Source of the DNA: Bog-473 sp963807675
GTDB taxonomy: Bacteria; Actinomycetota; Acidimicrobiia; Acidimicrobiales; RAAP-2
Direction: 5' to 3'
DNA: 64,000 nt
NCBI GenBank assembly: GCA_963807675.1
Contig: CAWECP010000002.1
Coordinates: 783,624 to 847,623, forward strand
A program made the translations under genes and the position numbers. Under the pieces are notes generated by a model. It did not search any database. It was not told where the DNA came from and saw nothing but the letters and a program-made list of their open reading frames with translations. Position 1 is the first letter of the stretch, and every line of letters starts with the position of its first letter. Shown here piece by piece: positions 10,825 through 19,258 of the stretch.

Positions 10825-12564
10825 TCAGCCCGCCACCGGCACCGTGTCCCGGCCCCCGCGCACCAGGCGGCCGGGCAGCGCGCCGGTGGGCTCGCCGTCT
10901 CTATACGTGACCTGTCCCGCCACGATGGTGGCGCAGTAGCCGCGGGCCCGCTGGAGCAGCCGCTTGCCGCCGGCGGGCAGGTCGTAGGCCATGACCGGCG
11001 CCTCGCACCGCAGGCGGTCGAAGTCGATGACGTTGAGATCGGCCTTCATGCCCTCGGCCACCACGCCGCGGTCCTGCAGGCCCACGGCCCACGCGTTGTT
11101 CTTCGTCAGCCGCTCTATCACCCGGCCGACCGGCATCTGCCCGTGGGCGCGGTCGCGGGCCCAATGGGACAGGAAGTAGGTCGGGAAGCTGGCGTCAGCG
11201 ATGATGCCGACGTGGGCCCCCCCGTCGCCCAGCCCGAAGAGCGTGTCGGGATGGGCCAGCATTTCGCCACAGGCGTCGAGGTTCCCCTCGGCGTAGTTCG
11301 AGAACGGCGTGTAGAGGAAGTTGCGTCCGTCGTTCTCGCTCAGCAAGTCCAGCATCAGCTCGGCCGGGTCGACGCCACGGGCCAGCGCCATGCGCTCCAC
11401 GCTCGACTCCTCCGACGGCTCGTAGTCGGGGACCTCGCCCAGGGCGAACAGCCGGGCGTAGTCGATGGGGCGCCGCCGGCCACTGCGGCGCCCGCCCTCG
11501 TGGTCGTCCTCGGGCAGCTCGGCCAGGAGGCGCGCCCGGAACGACGGATCGCGCAGCGCCCGCGCCTGCTCCGTCACCGGCAACCCGGCGATGTCGCGGT
11601 AGGCCGGGAACATGAGGAACGGGTGGTACGACGACTGCAGCCCGACCAGCAGGCCGACCGGGCGCGGCGCCACTTGGGCCCGGATGGGTAGCCCCTCGGC
11701 CACCGCCTCCTCGATCCGCCTCAGCAGGTCCCGCCACGCGTCCGGCTGGCGGTGGCTCTGGGCCAGCGACAGCGACAGCGGCCGGCCGGACTTCGCCACC
11801 ATGTTGCGGATGAGCTCGAACTCGCCGTCCGTGTCGGGCCAGAAGTCCGAGATGATCTCGATGACCCCGTGGCCGGCGTCCGCCACGCCCAGCGCGATCG
11901 CCTCCAGCTCGTCGGCGCGGGCCCGCAGCGACGGCGTGGGGTCGCCGGTCGACGTGCGGTGGTTCAGCGTGCGCGAGCTCGAGAACCCGATGGCGCCGGC
12001 GCGCATGGCCTCGGCCGCCAGGCTGCGCATGGCCGCCGCGTCCTCCGACGTCGCCTCTTCCAGGCGGGCACCGCGTTCCCCCATGACGTAGAGGCGGAGC
12101 GCGCCGTGGGGCAGCTGCGCGGCCAGATCGATGTCGTGCGGCCGGGCCTCGACGGCGTCGAGGTAGGCGCCGAAGCTCTCCCACGTCCATTCGATCCCCT
12201 CGTCGAGCACCGCCCCGGGTATGTCCTCGACGCCCTCCATGAGCGAAATGAGGCGGTCGTGGGCGTCGGGCCGCACCGGTGCGAACCCCACGCCGCAGTT
12301 GCCCATGACGGCCGTCGTGACGCCGTGCCAGCTCGACGGCGCCAGGTGCGGGTCCCACGTGGCCTGCCCGTCGTAGTGGGTGTGGATGTCGACGAACCCC
12401 GGCGTGACCAGGAGCCCGCGGGCATCGAGCTCCTCGCGGCCCGTGGCCGCCACCGCCCCCACCGCGGTGATAGTCCGGCCGTCGACGGCCACGTCGGCCG
12501 GCTCGGGCTCGCCGCCCAGGCCGTCCGCCACCAGCCCGCCCCGGATGACCAGATCGTGTGCCAT
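10825..12564 (-). CDS. N-acyl-D-amino-acid deacylase (D-aminoacylase) family amidohydrolase
   Basis: 579 residues. The N-terminal beta-sandwich segment (LVIRGGLVADGLGGEP) is followed by the metal motif VDIHTHYDGQATWDP and by TTAVMGNCGVGFAPV, which carries the conserved cysteine of D-aminoacylases. The C-terminus returns to the sandwich (GMKADLNVIDFDRL). Members hydrolyse N-acyl-D-amino acids or related amides with one or two zinc ions. Length and motif order match the actinobacterial branch often annotated as amidohydrolase 3. ATG 12564 follows AAGGGGTGGC. First gene of a two-gene operon with the dioxygenase, controlled from a strong promoter under a perfect palindrome. Confidence 0.85.
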   Translation of the reverse strand: MAHDLVIRGGLVADGLGGEPEPADVAVDGRTITAVGAVAATGREELDARGLLVTPGFVDIHTHYDGQATWDPHLAPSSWHGVTTAVMGNCGVGFAPVRPDAHDRLISLMEGVEDIPGAVLDEGIEWTWESFGAYLDAVEARPHDIDLAAQLPHGALRLYVMGERGARLEEATSEDAAAMRSLAAEAMRAGAIGFSSSRTLNHRTSTGDPTPSLRARADELEAIALGVADAGHGVIEIISDFWPDTDGEFELIRNMVAKSGRPLSLSLAQSHRQPDAWRDLLRRIEEAVAEGLPIRAQVAPRPVGLLVGLQSSYHPFLMFPAYRDIAGLPVTEQARALRDPSFRARLLAELPEDDHEGGRRSGRRRPIDYARLFALGEVPDYEPSEESSVERMALARGVDPAELMLDLLSENDGRNFLYTPFSNYAEGNLDACGEMLAHPDTLFGLGDGGAHVGIIADASFPTYFLSHWARDRAHGQMPVGRVIERLTKNNAWAVGLQDRGVVAEGMKADLNVIDFDRLRCEAPVMAYDLPAGGKRLLQRARGYCATIVAGQVTYRDGEPTGALPGRLVRGGRDTVPVAG

Positions 12565-12596
12565 GCCACCCCTTGCTCTCTGCGCTGCTCTGCCGT

Positions 12597-12640
12597 GGAG
12601 TTAGTTAGATTAATCTAACTAACTCCGCCGGGTCTGTCAA
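12597..12640 (-). promoter_or_regulatory. consensus promoter overlapped by a 30-bp perfect palindromic operator
   Basis: On the minus strand TTGACA (12635-12640), exactly 17 bp and TAGATT (12612-12617) form a near-consensus promoter reading into the D-aminoacylase gene. Positions 12597-12626 are a perfect palindrome with arms reading GGAGTTAGTTAGATT. It covers the -10 element and the expected start point, so a bound dimer would block transcription. Its AT-rich core stands out in GC-rich surroundings. The MarR gene about 0.8 kb upstream is the obvious candidate repressor (inference). Confidence 0.8.
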
Positions 12641-12647
12641 TAGTCCC

Positions 12648-13418
12648 TCACTCCGCCCCGTCCTGTCCTTCCGCCGACAGCAGGGCCGCCACGATCCGAG
12701 CCTGGGTCAGCGCCGCCGCCCTGTCGAGCGGCGCGTCGGGGACGGTCCCGTCCTGCCGGGCGAGCGCCGCGGCGACGACGTCGTGGTCGAGCGAGGGGTC
12801 GCGCGCGAGCACCCATCTGCCGCCGGCGACCTTCGATCGCATGCGGCCTGTCCGATGGTAGGCGAGGTTGCGGCAGGCGTTGAGGACGAGGTACTCGGGC
12901 GCGGCCCGTTCGTCGCCGGCGGCATCGCGCAGCTCCAGGGCCATGCCGTCGAGCACGAGCTGGCGCGGCACGGCCGCGAAGCAGCGCCGGGGGCTGGGGC
13001 CGAGGCCGAGAAGGCGGCCAACCTGGCGTGCCACCGCGAAGTGCAGCAGCAGATCGGGATCGTTCCGTCCCGTGCCGTCCACGCAGCGGTCAGCGCGGGT
13101 GTTGACGTGCAGTTCGTAGGGCGGCGCGGCGACCGGGTGCCGGCAGGCCTCCGCGGTCACGACGCTCAGCTCGAGCATGGCCGCCGGGACGGCCAGCGCG
13201 GCGGAGTCGAGTCGTCGGCACAAACCGGCGCGTTGGTCCGCCGACAGCGGCCGGTCGCACACCACGAGGACGTCGAGGTCGCTCCGCTCGGGGTGGAAGC
13301 CGCCGAGCACCGCCGATCCGTGGAGGTAGACGCCGACGGCATCTGCCTGCAGGACCTCGTGGACCCGCTCGGTCATGCACTCGAGGTAGGTCTCGACCGG
13401 CGGCGGCAGCGCGATCAT
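12648..13418 (-). CDS. aminoglycoside-nucleotidyltransferase-like protein (AadA/ANT(3'')-type)
   Basis: 256 residues. The nucleotidyltransferase signature is YLHGSAVLGGFHPERSDLDV, with the GS and DxD metal-binding motif. It is followed by an AadA-like helical domain (EYLVLNACRNLAYHRTGRM, KVAGGRWVLA). The family adenylylates spectinomycin or streptomycin, but many chromosomal members have unknown substrates, so resistance should not be assumed. ATG 13418 overlaps the stop of the upstream MarR gene by four bases, indicating translational coupling. Confidence 0.78.
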   Translation of the reverse strand: MIALPPPVETYLECMTERVHEVLQADAVGVYLHGSAVLGGFHPERSDLDVLVVCDRPLSADQRAGLCRRLDSAALAVPAAMLELSVVTAEACRHPVAAPPYELHVNTRADRCVDGTGRNDPDLLLHFAVARQVGRLLGLGPSPRRCFAAVPRQLVLDGMALELRDAAGDERAAPEYLVLNACRNLAYHRTGRMRSKVAGGRWVLARDPSLDHDVVAAALARQDGTVPDAPLDRAAALTQARIVAALLSAEGQDGAE

Positions 13419-13897
13419 CGGAGCCGGTCGCCGGCCCCCTTGCGCGCCGGCGGGCCGAACACGTCGGCGAGCCGTTCCTCGCGCGTCTCGGCGTGGGCGC
13501 GTTGGAGGTCGCCGAAGAAGCGCCGGACCTCGGCCCGGTCGACGCCGGGCAGCAGCTCCTCCATGCGATCGGCCAGCTCGGCCTCGAAGCGGGCCAGCCG
13601 CGCCCGCCCGGCGCCGGTCAGCTCAATCCGGGTCACCCGCCCGTCGCCCGTCTCGTCGACGGCGTCGGTCACCCACCCCTGTTGGCGCAGCCCGTTGATC
13701 ATGGCGGAGACGGTCGGCTTGGTCACCGCGTTGGCCGCCGCCAGCTCGCCCGCCCGCCGCGACCCACCGAGCAGGTAGAGCAGGGTGCGGTACTGGGCCA
13801 TGCTCAGGTCGCCCCGGCGTGCGACCTGCTCGAACTCCCGGTAGAGAGACACCACCAGGCGCACCCCGTGCGCCGCGTCGTCCCGGTCGGTGCCCAC
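13415..13897 (-). CDS. MarR-family transcriptional regulator
   Basis: 161 codons from GTG 13897. The winged helix-turn-helix is visible as LSMAQYRTLLYLLGGSRRAG, then AAANAVTKPTVSAMINGLRQ (recognition helix) and the wing DETGDGRVTRIELT. A C-terminal dimerisation helix ends the protein. GTG 13897 is preferred over upstream in-frame starts because a minus-strand TATGGT (13904-13909) lies six bases before it, implying a leaderless message. Likely ligand and operator are unknown. The perfect palindrome at 12597-12626, in front of the next transcription unit on the same strand, fits a MarR dimer site. Confidence 0.83.
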   Translation of the reverse strand: MGTDRDDAAHGVRLVVSLYREFEQVARRGDLSMAQYRTLLYLLGGSRRAGELAAANAVTKPTVSAMINGLRQQGWVTDAVDETGDGRVTRIELTGAGRARLARFEAELADRMEELLPGVDRAEVRRFFGDLQRAHAETREERLADVFGPPARKGAGDRLR

Positions 13898-13944
13898 CGC
13901 CCCACCATAGGGTCGCACCGCCCGCCAGCGGCCAGAATGGTGTG

Positions 13945-14610
13945 GTGGCGGATACCGAGAGCGGCGCGCTGTCCCTGGCGACGGCCGGGCGCGAGTTCGC
14001 CCGCTGGCGCTCACCCCGGGTCATCGCGGTGGCGCTCGCGGCCAGCGTGGCGGGGCGGGTCGTCGTCGGCCGGTGGAGCTGGTGGGACCTCCTGGGGCCG
14101 GCGGTCATTGTGGCCGCCCAGCCGTTCACCGAGTGGTTGATCCACGTGTTCCTCTTGCACTTCAGGCCGAAACGGGTGGGAGGTCGCACGATCGACCCGC
14201 TGGTGGCGCGCAAGCACCGCGAGCATCACGCCGACCCCAAGGACGCCGGCCTCGTGTTCGTGCCCATGCCGGCGCTGCTCGGCCTCGTCCTCGGCCTCGG
14301 CGCGGTCTTCCTCGTCGCCCTGCCGCTGCCCCGGGCGCTGTCGGCTCTCGCCGCGGCGTACGCCATGCTGTTCGTGTACGAGTGGACGCACCACCTCATC
14401 CACACCTCGTACCGGCCCCGGCACCGCCTCTACCGTTACGTCTGGCGCGCCCACCGCAACCATCATTTTCGCAACGAGCACTACTGGTTCGGCGTGACCA
14501 TGCACGTGGCCGACCACGCGCTCGGCACGTTCCCCGACCGCGGCGCCGTCGAGGTGTCGCCGACGGCGCGCACCCTGGGCGTCGAGGCGGCCCCGCCCTC
14601 CCTCCGCTAG
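13945..14610 (+). CDS. sterol desaturase / fatty acid hydroxylase superfamily membrane protein
   Basis: About 221 residues with four hydrophobic stretches. The di-iron histidine clusters of the superfamily are present: KHREHHADP, YEWTHHLIHTSYRPRH and RAHRNHHFRNEHYWFGVT. Members use O2 to hydroxylate or desaturate lipids in the membrane. GTG 13945 is preferred; GTG 13942 is adjacent and in frame. It diverges from the MarR gene, and its TAG overlaps the end of the convergent thiolase-like gene. The substrate is unknown. Confidence 0.8.
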   Translation: MADTESGALSLATAGREFARWRSPRVIAVALAASVAGRVVVGRWSWWDLLGPAVIVAAQPFTEWLIHVFLLHFRPKRVGGRTIDPLVARKHREHHADPKDAGLVFVPMPALLGLVLGLGAVFLVALPLPRALSALAAAYAMLFVYEWTHHLIHTSYRPRHRLYRYVWRAHRNHHFRNEHYWFGVTMHVADHALGTFPDRGAVEVSPTARTLGVEAAPPSLR

Positions 14611-16169
14611 CCGTCGAGCGCCAGCACCCCGTCGGCGGCCAGCGTGCCGGTCCGCCCGACGCCCTCGGTCCGGCACAGCTCGGCCAGCGTGTCGGGATCG
14701 GTGACGTTGCCCCAGGCGCGGGCGTCGTCCTTGGTGCGGCAGGCCACAATGCCGCGCTCGGGGTTGCCGTCGCGGTCGAAGGTGACGGTGTAGGTCTCGA
14801 CGCGCACCGGGCCGTCCGCCTCGGCATCCACCTCGCGGCGGGGGAGCGCGTCCACCTCGGCCTGCAGGTCGCGCCAGGCGAAGGGGCCGTCGTGCGCCGG
14901 CGGGCGCGAGGCGTAGACGCCGATCGAGTGCTTGGTGGCGTACCACCCGAGGCCGGTGACGAGCCCGGTCGAGCGGGGGTCGGCCCGCAGGCCCCCGACC
15001 ACCTGGGCGATGCCGTGCGAGGTGTAGTTGTTACCGGGACCGCCGCCAAAGGTAAGGCCGCCGGTCCGGGTGAGCGGGCGGTCCGGGTCGTCGAGTGGCA
15101 GCCCCAGCTCGGCCGCCGCCATCTGCACCACGACGGGGAAGCACGAGTAGAGGTCCACCACGGCCACGTCGTCGATGCCGACCCCGGCCAGGCCGAGCGC
15201 GGCCGCGCCGGCCAGGCGGATGGCGGGGGAGCGGTGCAGCTCGTGCCGGTTCGATATGAACCAGGTGTCGTTGGCGTCGGCGCCCGAGAGCGGGAAGACC
15301 CAGCGTTCCTGGGGCACCCCCGCCGTGCGGGCCGCCTCCGCCGAGCACACGATGTAGCCCGCGCCCTGGTCGACCTGCAGGTTGGCCGTGCACAGCTTCG
15401 GATAGGGGAACGAGACCATGCGGTTGGCCGGGCCGGGGGTGACGATCTCGGACGCCGGGTGGGGCGTGCGGAGCCAGGCGTGGGGGTTGGCGGCGGCCAC
15501 CTCGCTGAAGCGCGCCCACAGGGCGCCGATGCGTGCCGCGTGCTCCTCGAGTGTCCACCCGTGGGCGGCCCGCAGCGCGTTCTCGAAGAGCGGGTACGCG
15601 TGTATGGGCAGGAGCACGCCGCGGTTGACCTCGAGGTCGGTCGCCCCCGGCTTGTCCACGCCGAACATGGTCGGCGCCGGCGTGCCCTCGACCGGTTGCT
15701 CGGCCCAGGCCAGAGGGGCCTTGCTCGAGGCGCGGCGCGACAGGGCCCGGGTGTACATCGCCTCGGCCCCCGTGACCAGGACGACGTCGAGCTCGCCCCG
15801 GCTGATGGCACGGCACGCGTCGTGCATCAGCGCCTGGGGGGTGTTGCCGCCGACCGAGGACAGCATGAGCTGGGCGGGCTCGTCGCCCGCAGCGAAGCCG
15901 AGGCGGGAGGCCACCTGCAGAGCGGGATTGACGGCGTGCCAGCCGAGGGGCACCACGACGCGGATGCTGTCGGCCCGGCCGATCAGCGCGTGGCCCGCCC
16001 GCGCGCTCCCGCCGGCCGGTGCGCCGTCGCAGTCCTCGGCGGCCGCCCGCAGGGCGCCGGCCATGAGCTCGACCGGCTCGGGCCGCTCGGCCGGGTCGAG
16101 GTCCAGGTCAGGCGGCGTCATCACCTGGCCCACGCCGACGACGACGGGAGTGCGGGGGTCCAGCGGCAT
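14607..16169 (-). CDS. thiolase-like acetyl-CoA acetyltransferase family protein
   Basis: 521 codons from ATG 16169. Thiolase fold features include MPLDPRTPVVVGVGQV, the region LSSVGGNTPQALMHDACRAI with a pattern like GGNxPQ, DVVLVTGAEAMYT, and the C-terminal NNYTSHGIAQVVGGLR. The usual nucleophile motif (CxSG) is replaced by SSVGGN, so it belongs to the atypical SCP-x/thiolase-like group found in actinobacterial steroid and lipid loci, and classical thiolysis is doubtful. A TACGCT hexamer (16178-16183, minus) lies eight bases before the ATG. The stop overlaps that of the convergent hydroxylase-like gene. Confidence 0.78.
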   Translation of the reverse strand: MPLDPRTPVVVGVGQVMTPPDLDLDPAERPEPVELMAGALRAAAEDCDGAPAGGSARAGHALIGRADSIRVVVPLGWHAVNPALQVASRLGFAAGDEPAQLMLSSVGGNTPQALMHDACRAISRGELDVVLVTGAEAMYTRALSRRASSKAPLAWAEQPVEGTPAPTMFGVDKPGATDLEVNRGVLLPIHAYPLFENALRAAHGWTLEEHAARIGALWARFSEVAAANPHAWLRTPHPASEIVTPGPANRMVSFPYPKLCTANLQVDQGAGYIVCSAEAARTAGVPQERWVFPLSGADANDTWFISNRHELHRSPAIRLAGAAALGLAGVGIDDVAVVDLYSCFPVVVQMAAAELGLPLDDPDRPLTRTGGLTFGGGPGNNYTSHGIAQVVGGLRADPRSTGLVTGLGWYATKHSIGVYASRPPAHDGPFAWRDLQAEVDALPRREVDAEADGPVRVETYTVTFDRDGNPERGIVACRTKDDARAWGNVTDPDTLAELCRTEGVGRTGTLAADGVLALDG

Positions 16170-16228
16170 GGCCGTGGAGCGTAGCAACGGCCCTTCGGGT
16201 GGCTCCCAGAGCAGGCCCGGCCCGTCGG

Positions 16229-16234
16229 TAGACT
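16229..16234 (+). promoter_or_regulatory. -10 element of a probable glyA promoter
   Basis: TAGACT is the best -10 hexamer upstream of glyA and would give a leader of about 88 nt. No clear -35 is seen. It lies back to back with the thiolase-like gene promoter. Confidence 0.3.
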
Positions 16235-16329
16235 CGCTGCTGATGCCTCGGGTCGCCGGCTCCGATCTCGCTCGGGCGGCTCCGGCGCCGTCCTGAGAGC
16301 CGACCGCCACCGCCAGTCGAAGGGATTTC

Positions 16330-17613
16330 ATGAGCACCCACGAGAGCGCGCTGAATGCCGATCCCGAGGTGGCCGACCTCGTCGGCCAGGAGCTCGAGCG
16401 CCAGCAGAGCACCCTGCAGCTGACCGCATCGGAGAACTTCACCTCGCCGGCGGTGTTGGCCGCCACGGGCTCGGTGCTGACCAACAAGTACTCCGAGGGC
16501 TACCCGGGCCGGCGCTACTACGGCGGCAACCGCGTCATCGACGAGGTGGAGAACCTGGCCCGCGACCGGGCCACGGTGCTCTTCGGCGCGGAGCACGCCA
16601 ACGTGCAGCCCCACGCCGGCGCCAGCGCCAACCTGGCCGCCTACCAGGCCCTGCTCGAGCCGGGGGCGACCATCCTCGCCATGCGGCTCGACCACGGCGG
16701 GCACCTCTCCCACGGGTCCCCGGCCTCCATCGTCTCGAAGTTCTGGCGGTTCGTGTCCTACGGTGTCACCCCGGAATCGAGCGACCCCGCCCACCCGGGT
16801 GAGGTCATCGACTTCGACCAGGTGGCCCATCTGGCCAAGACGGAGAAGCCCGCCCTCATCGTCGCCGGCTCGACCGCCTACGCCCGTGTCATCGACCCCC
16901 TCCCGTTTCGGGAGATCGCCGACTCGGTCGGGGCGTACTTCATGTTCGACGCCGCCCACCCGGCCGGGCTGATCGCCGGCGGGGCCCACCCCAGCCCGGT
17001 CGGGGTGGCCGACGTGGTCACCTTGACGACGCACAAGACCCTGCGCGGGCCCCGCGGCGGTGCCATCCTGTGCGGCCAGGACCTGGCCAAGAAGATCGAC
17101 AGCGCCGTGTTCCCGGGCCTGCAGGGCGGGCCACTCGAGCACGTGATCGCCGCCAAGGCCGTCGCCTTCGCCGAGGCGGCGCGGCCGGAGTTCCGCACCT
17201 ACGCGGCCAACGTGGTCGAGAACGCCCGGGCGCTGGCCGGCGCCCTGGCCGGGCACGGCTTCCGCCTGGTCTCCGGGGGCACGGACAACCACATGCTGCT
17301 CATCGACCTGCGGCCGTTCGACGCCGACCTGACGGGCAAGGAGGCGCAGGAGGTCCTGGACCGGGCCGGCATCACGCTGAACCGCAACACCATCCCCGAC
17401 GACCCCCGCTCGGCGTTCCTGACCTCGGGCCTGCGCCTGGGCACGGCCGCCGAGACCACCGCCGGGATGGGCCCGGACCACATGCAGGTGGTCGCCGATC
17501 TGATCGTGCGCACGCTCAAGTCGCGCTCCGACGAGGGGGAGATCACCGCGGTGCGGTCGGAGGTCGCCGCGCTCTGCGCCGGGTTCCGGCCGTATCCCGA
17601 CCTCGTGGGCTAG
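16330..17613 (+). CDS. glyA: serine hydroxymethyltransferase
   Basis: PLP enzyme interconverting serine and glycine with tetrahydrofolate. 427 residues, the normal length. Motifs: LTASENFTSPAVLAATGSVL, TNKYSEGYPGRRYYGGN, NVQPHAGASANLAAY, and the PLP lysine (about residue 236) in LTTHKTLRGPRGG. ATG 16330 follows an AAGGGATTTC site. It is separated from the WecA-type gene by two bases, so the two are probably co-transcribed. Its place just upstream of wecA-atp is common in actinobacteria. Confidence 0.96.
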   Translation: MSTHESALNADPEVADLVGQELERQQSTLQLTASENFTSPAVLAATGSVLTNKYSEGYPGRRYYGGNRVIDEVENLARDRATVLFGAEHANVQPHAGASANLAAYQALLEPGATILAMRLDHGGHLSHGSPASIVSKFWRFVSYGVTPESSDPAHPGEVIDFDQVAHLAKTEKPALIVAGSTAYARVIDPLPFREIADSVGAYFMFDAAHPAGLIAGGAHPSPVGVADVVTLTTHKTLRGPRGGAILCGQDLAKKIDSAVFPGLQGGPLEHVIAAKAVAFAEAARPEFRTYAANVVENARALAGALAGHGFRLVSGGTDNHMLLIDLRPFDADLTGKEAQEVLDRAGITLNRNTIPDDPRSAFLTSGLRLGTAAETTAGMGPDHMQVVADLIVRTLKSRSDEGEITAVRSEVAALCAGFRPYPDLVG

Positions 17614-17615
17614 CC

Positions 17616-18827
17616 GTGCCCGACATCGGCTGGTACGGCCTGGTCCTGGCGATCGCCGCCGGAGCCACCGCGGCGCTGACCGTCCCGGCCAAGCGCATCG
17701 CCGTCCGGGTGGGCTATGTCGCCGAGCCCGGTGAGCGTTCCGTGCACAAGAAGACGATCCCCTACGGCGGCGGCGCGGCCATGTTCATGGGGTTCCTCGT
17801 CGCCGTGCTCGCGGGGGCCGCCATCCCTGCCTTCAGGGCGGACCGGATCTACACCGACTCGCCCGAGATGTTGGGCGTGGTCCTCGCCGGCGGCGCCATG
17901 TTCGCGGTCGGCCTGATCGACGACGTCCGCGACATGTCGGCGCCGGCCAAGATGGCCGGCCAGATCCTGGCCGCCAGCATCCTGTACTTCACCGGCGTCA
18001 CCATGTACCAGCTCAAGATCCCGCTGGCCGGGTTCTTCGTGCTGACGCCCGGCATCATCCCGCTCATCACGGCCGCCTGGGTCATTGCGCTGACCAACGC
18101 CGTCAACCTCATCGACGGCCTGGACGGCTTGGCCGCGGGCGTGGTGGCCATCGGGGGCGGGGCGCTCGCGCTCTACGGGATCCGCCTGGTCGGGCTCGGC
18201 CTCCTGCCGACCGACAACGTCGGCCCTCTGGTCGCCGTGATCGCCTGCGGCATCTGCCTCGGGTTCCTGCCCTTCAACTTCAACCCGGCTCGCATCTTCA
18301 TGGGTGATGCCGGCGCGCACTTCCTCGGCCTCCTCATGGCCGCCTCGACCATGGTCATCAGCGGCCGCGTCCCGCCCGACGTGCCCATCAGCGGCGTCAC
18401 CTACTTCTTCTTCGCCCCGCTGTTCATCCCGCTCTTCATCCTCGGCGTCCCGCTGGTCGACATGGCCTTCGCCTTCATCCGCCGCACCGCCCGGGGGCGC
18501 AAGTTCGACACCCCCGACAAGGAGCACATCCACCACCGCCTGCTCCGCCTCGGCCACGGGCCCCGGCGCAGCGTGATCATCCTGTGGGCCTGGACGGCGA
18601 TCCTGTCGGGGTTCCTCCTCTTCCCGCTCTTCGTACACCGGGTCAACGCCATCATCCCGCTGGGCGCTGCGGCCCTGGGTGCGGCCCTCTACACCTTCTT
18701 CCATCCCGGCCTCCGGCGGGGCAACGGAGAGGACGAGGACGAGCAACTCGACGACCCCGACCAGGTGGTTCCCCCCTCGAACGGGCGGGTGGAGCGGGTC
18801 AGCGAGGTGGTGAGGTTCCCCTCGTGA
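17616..18827 (+). CDS. wecA: undecaprenyl-phosphate GlcNAc-1-phosphate transferase (WecA/TagO type)
   Basis: Polytopic membrane enzyme transferring GlcNAc-1-P to undecaprenyl (or decaprenyl) phosphate, the first step of cell-wall polymer or arabinogalactan linker synthesis. About ten hydrophobic segments are visible. Family motifs appear in order: ERSVHKKTIPYGGG, the aspartates VGLIDDVRD, NAVNLIDGLDGLAAG, FNFNPARIFMGDAGAHFLG and the C-terminal HIHHRLLRLGHG specific to the GlcNAc branch. GTG 17616 starts two bases after the glyA stop. The acidic tail after the last helix (GNGEDEDEQLDDPD) is unusual. Rfe/WecA precedes atpI in mycobacteria too. Confidence 0.92.
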   Translation: MPDIGWYGLVLAIAAGATAALTVPAKRIAVRVGYVAEPGERSVHKKTIPYGGGAAMFMGFLVAVLAGAAIPAFRADRIYTDSPEMLGVVLAGGAMFAVGLIDDVRDMSAPAKMAGQILAASILYFTGVTMYQLKIPLAGFFVLTPGIIPLITAAWVIALTNAVNLIDGLDGLAAGVVAIGGGALALYGIRLVGLGLLPTDNVGPLVAVIACGICLGFLPFNFNPARIFMGDAGAHFLGLLMAASTMVISGRVPPDVPISGVTYFFFAPLFIPLFILGVPLVDMAFAFIRRTARGRKFDTPDKEHIHHRLLRLGHGPRRSVIILWAWTAILSGFLLFPLFVHRVNAIIPLGAAALGAALYTFFHPGLRRGNGEDEDEQLDDPDQVVPPSNGRVERVSEVVRFPS

Positions 18828-19008
18828 TCGTTTGGACGCCATCTGGGCCGGGATGCGATGATGACGCCTGTGTACCCCGTCCACCTCGCCTCGTCCGATA
18901 CTGCCTCCGCGGCGTGTCAGACGCTGGACTCCGGCGCGCCACGCACCGCATAGGGGGGGAGCAGTCGCATGCGTGGTCAGGTGAGCGTCGTCCCGCGCGC
19001 CCGTCGGG

Positions 19009-19242
19009 GTGAGCGGTCGGGACCCATCGTCCCAGCAGGAGGAGCCCAAACCGCTCCCGGGGGCTGTGGCCTTCCTGGGCATGGGCCTATCGGCCGCCGT
19101 GTGCGTCGGCCTGGGCGTCGGCCTGGGTCTCTGGGTGGACAGCGAGTTGCACACGGCGCCCGCCTTCCTGTTGGTCGGGCTGGCTGTGGGGGTGGCGGTG
19201 GCGGCGCTCAGCGTGATCAGGCAGGTTCGCACCTACCTGTAG
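19009..19242 (+). CDS. AtpZ/AtpI-like small membrane protein, first gene of ATP synthase operon
   Basis: 77 residues from GTG 19009. Two transmembrane helices (AVAFLGMGLSAAVCVGLGVG and a second at about residues 50-68). The G-rich first helix followed by LGLWVDSEL resembles the short AtpZ-type proteins encoded before atpI, thought to help Fo assembly or Mg2+ handling. It precedes the second subunit-I-like gene by 16 bases. The 181-bp gap before it (18828-19008) should hold the operon promoter, but no strong match was found. Confidence 0.7.
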   Translation: MSGRDPSSQQEEPKPLPGAVAFLGMGLSAAVCVGLGVGLGLWVDSELHTAPAFLLVGLAVGVAVAALSVIRQVRTYL

Positions 19243-19258
19243 GGAACGACGGCTGAAC

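Noticed and set aside
9423..10910. Long open frame on the plus strand opposite the dioxygenase gene
   Set aside because: It is antisense to a gene with clear 2OG-dioxygenase motifs. GC-rich codon use opens long antisense frames throughout the window, and its composition (Val/Gly/Arg/His-rich) is typical of such shadows.
12648..13418. Acquired spectinomycin resistance gene
   Set aside because: Only the nucleotidyltransferase fold is supported. There is no integron, attC site or transposon, so it is kept as an AadA-like protein of unknown substrate.
14073..16184. 703-codon plus-strand frame across the hydroxylase-like and thiolase-like genes
   Set aside because: It is out of frame with the hydroxylase and antisense to the thiolase-like gene; both real genes have family motifs.
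17610..19232. 540-codon minus-strand frame opposite the WecA-type gene
   Set aside because: Antisense to a membrane enzyme with all family motifs. The translated sequence is His/Arg/Asp-rich without any domain.
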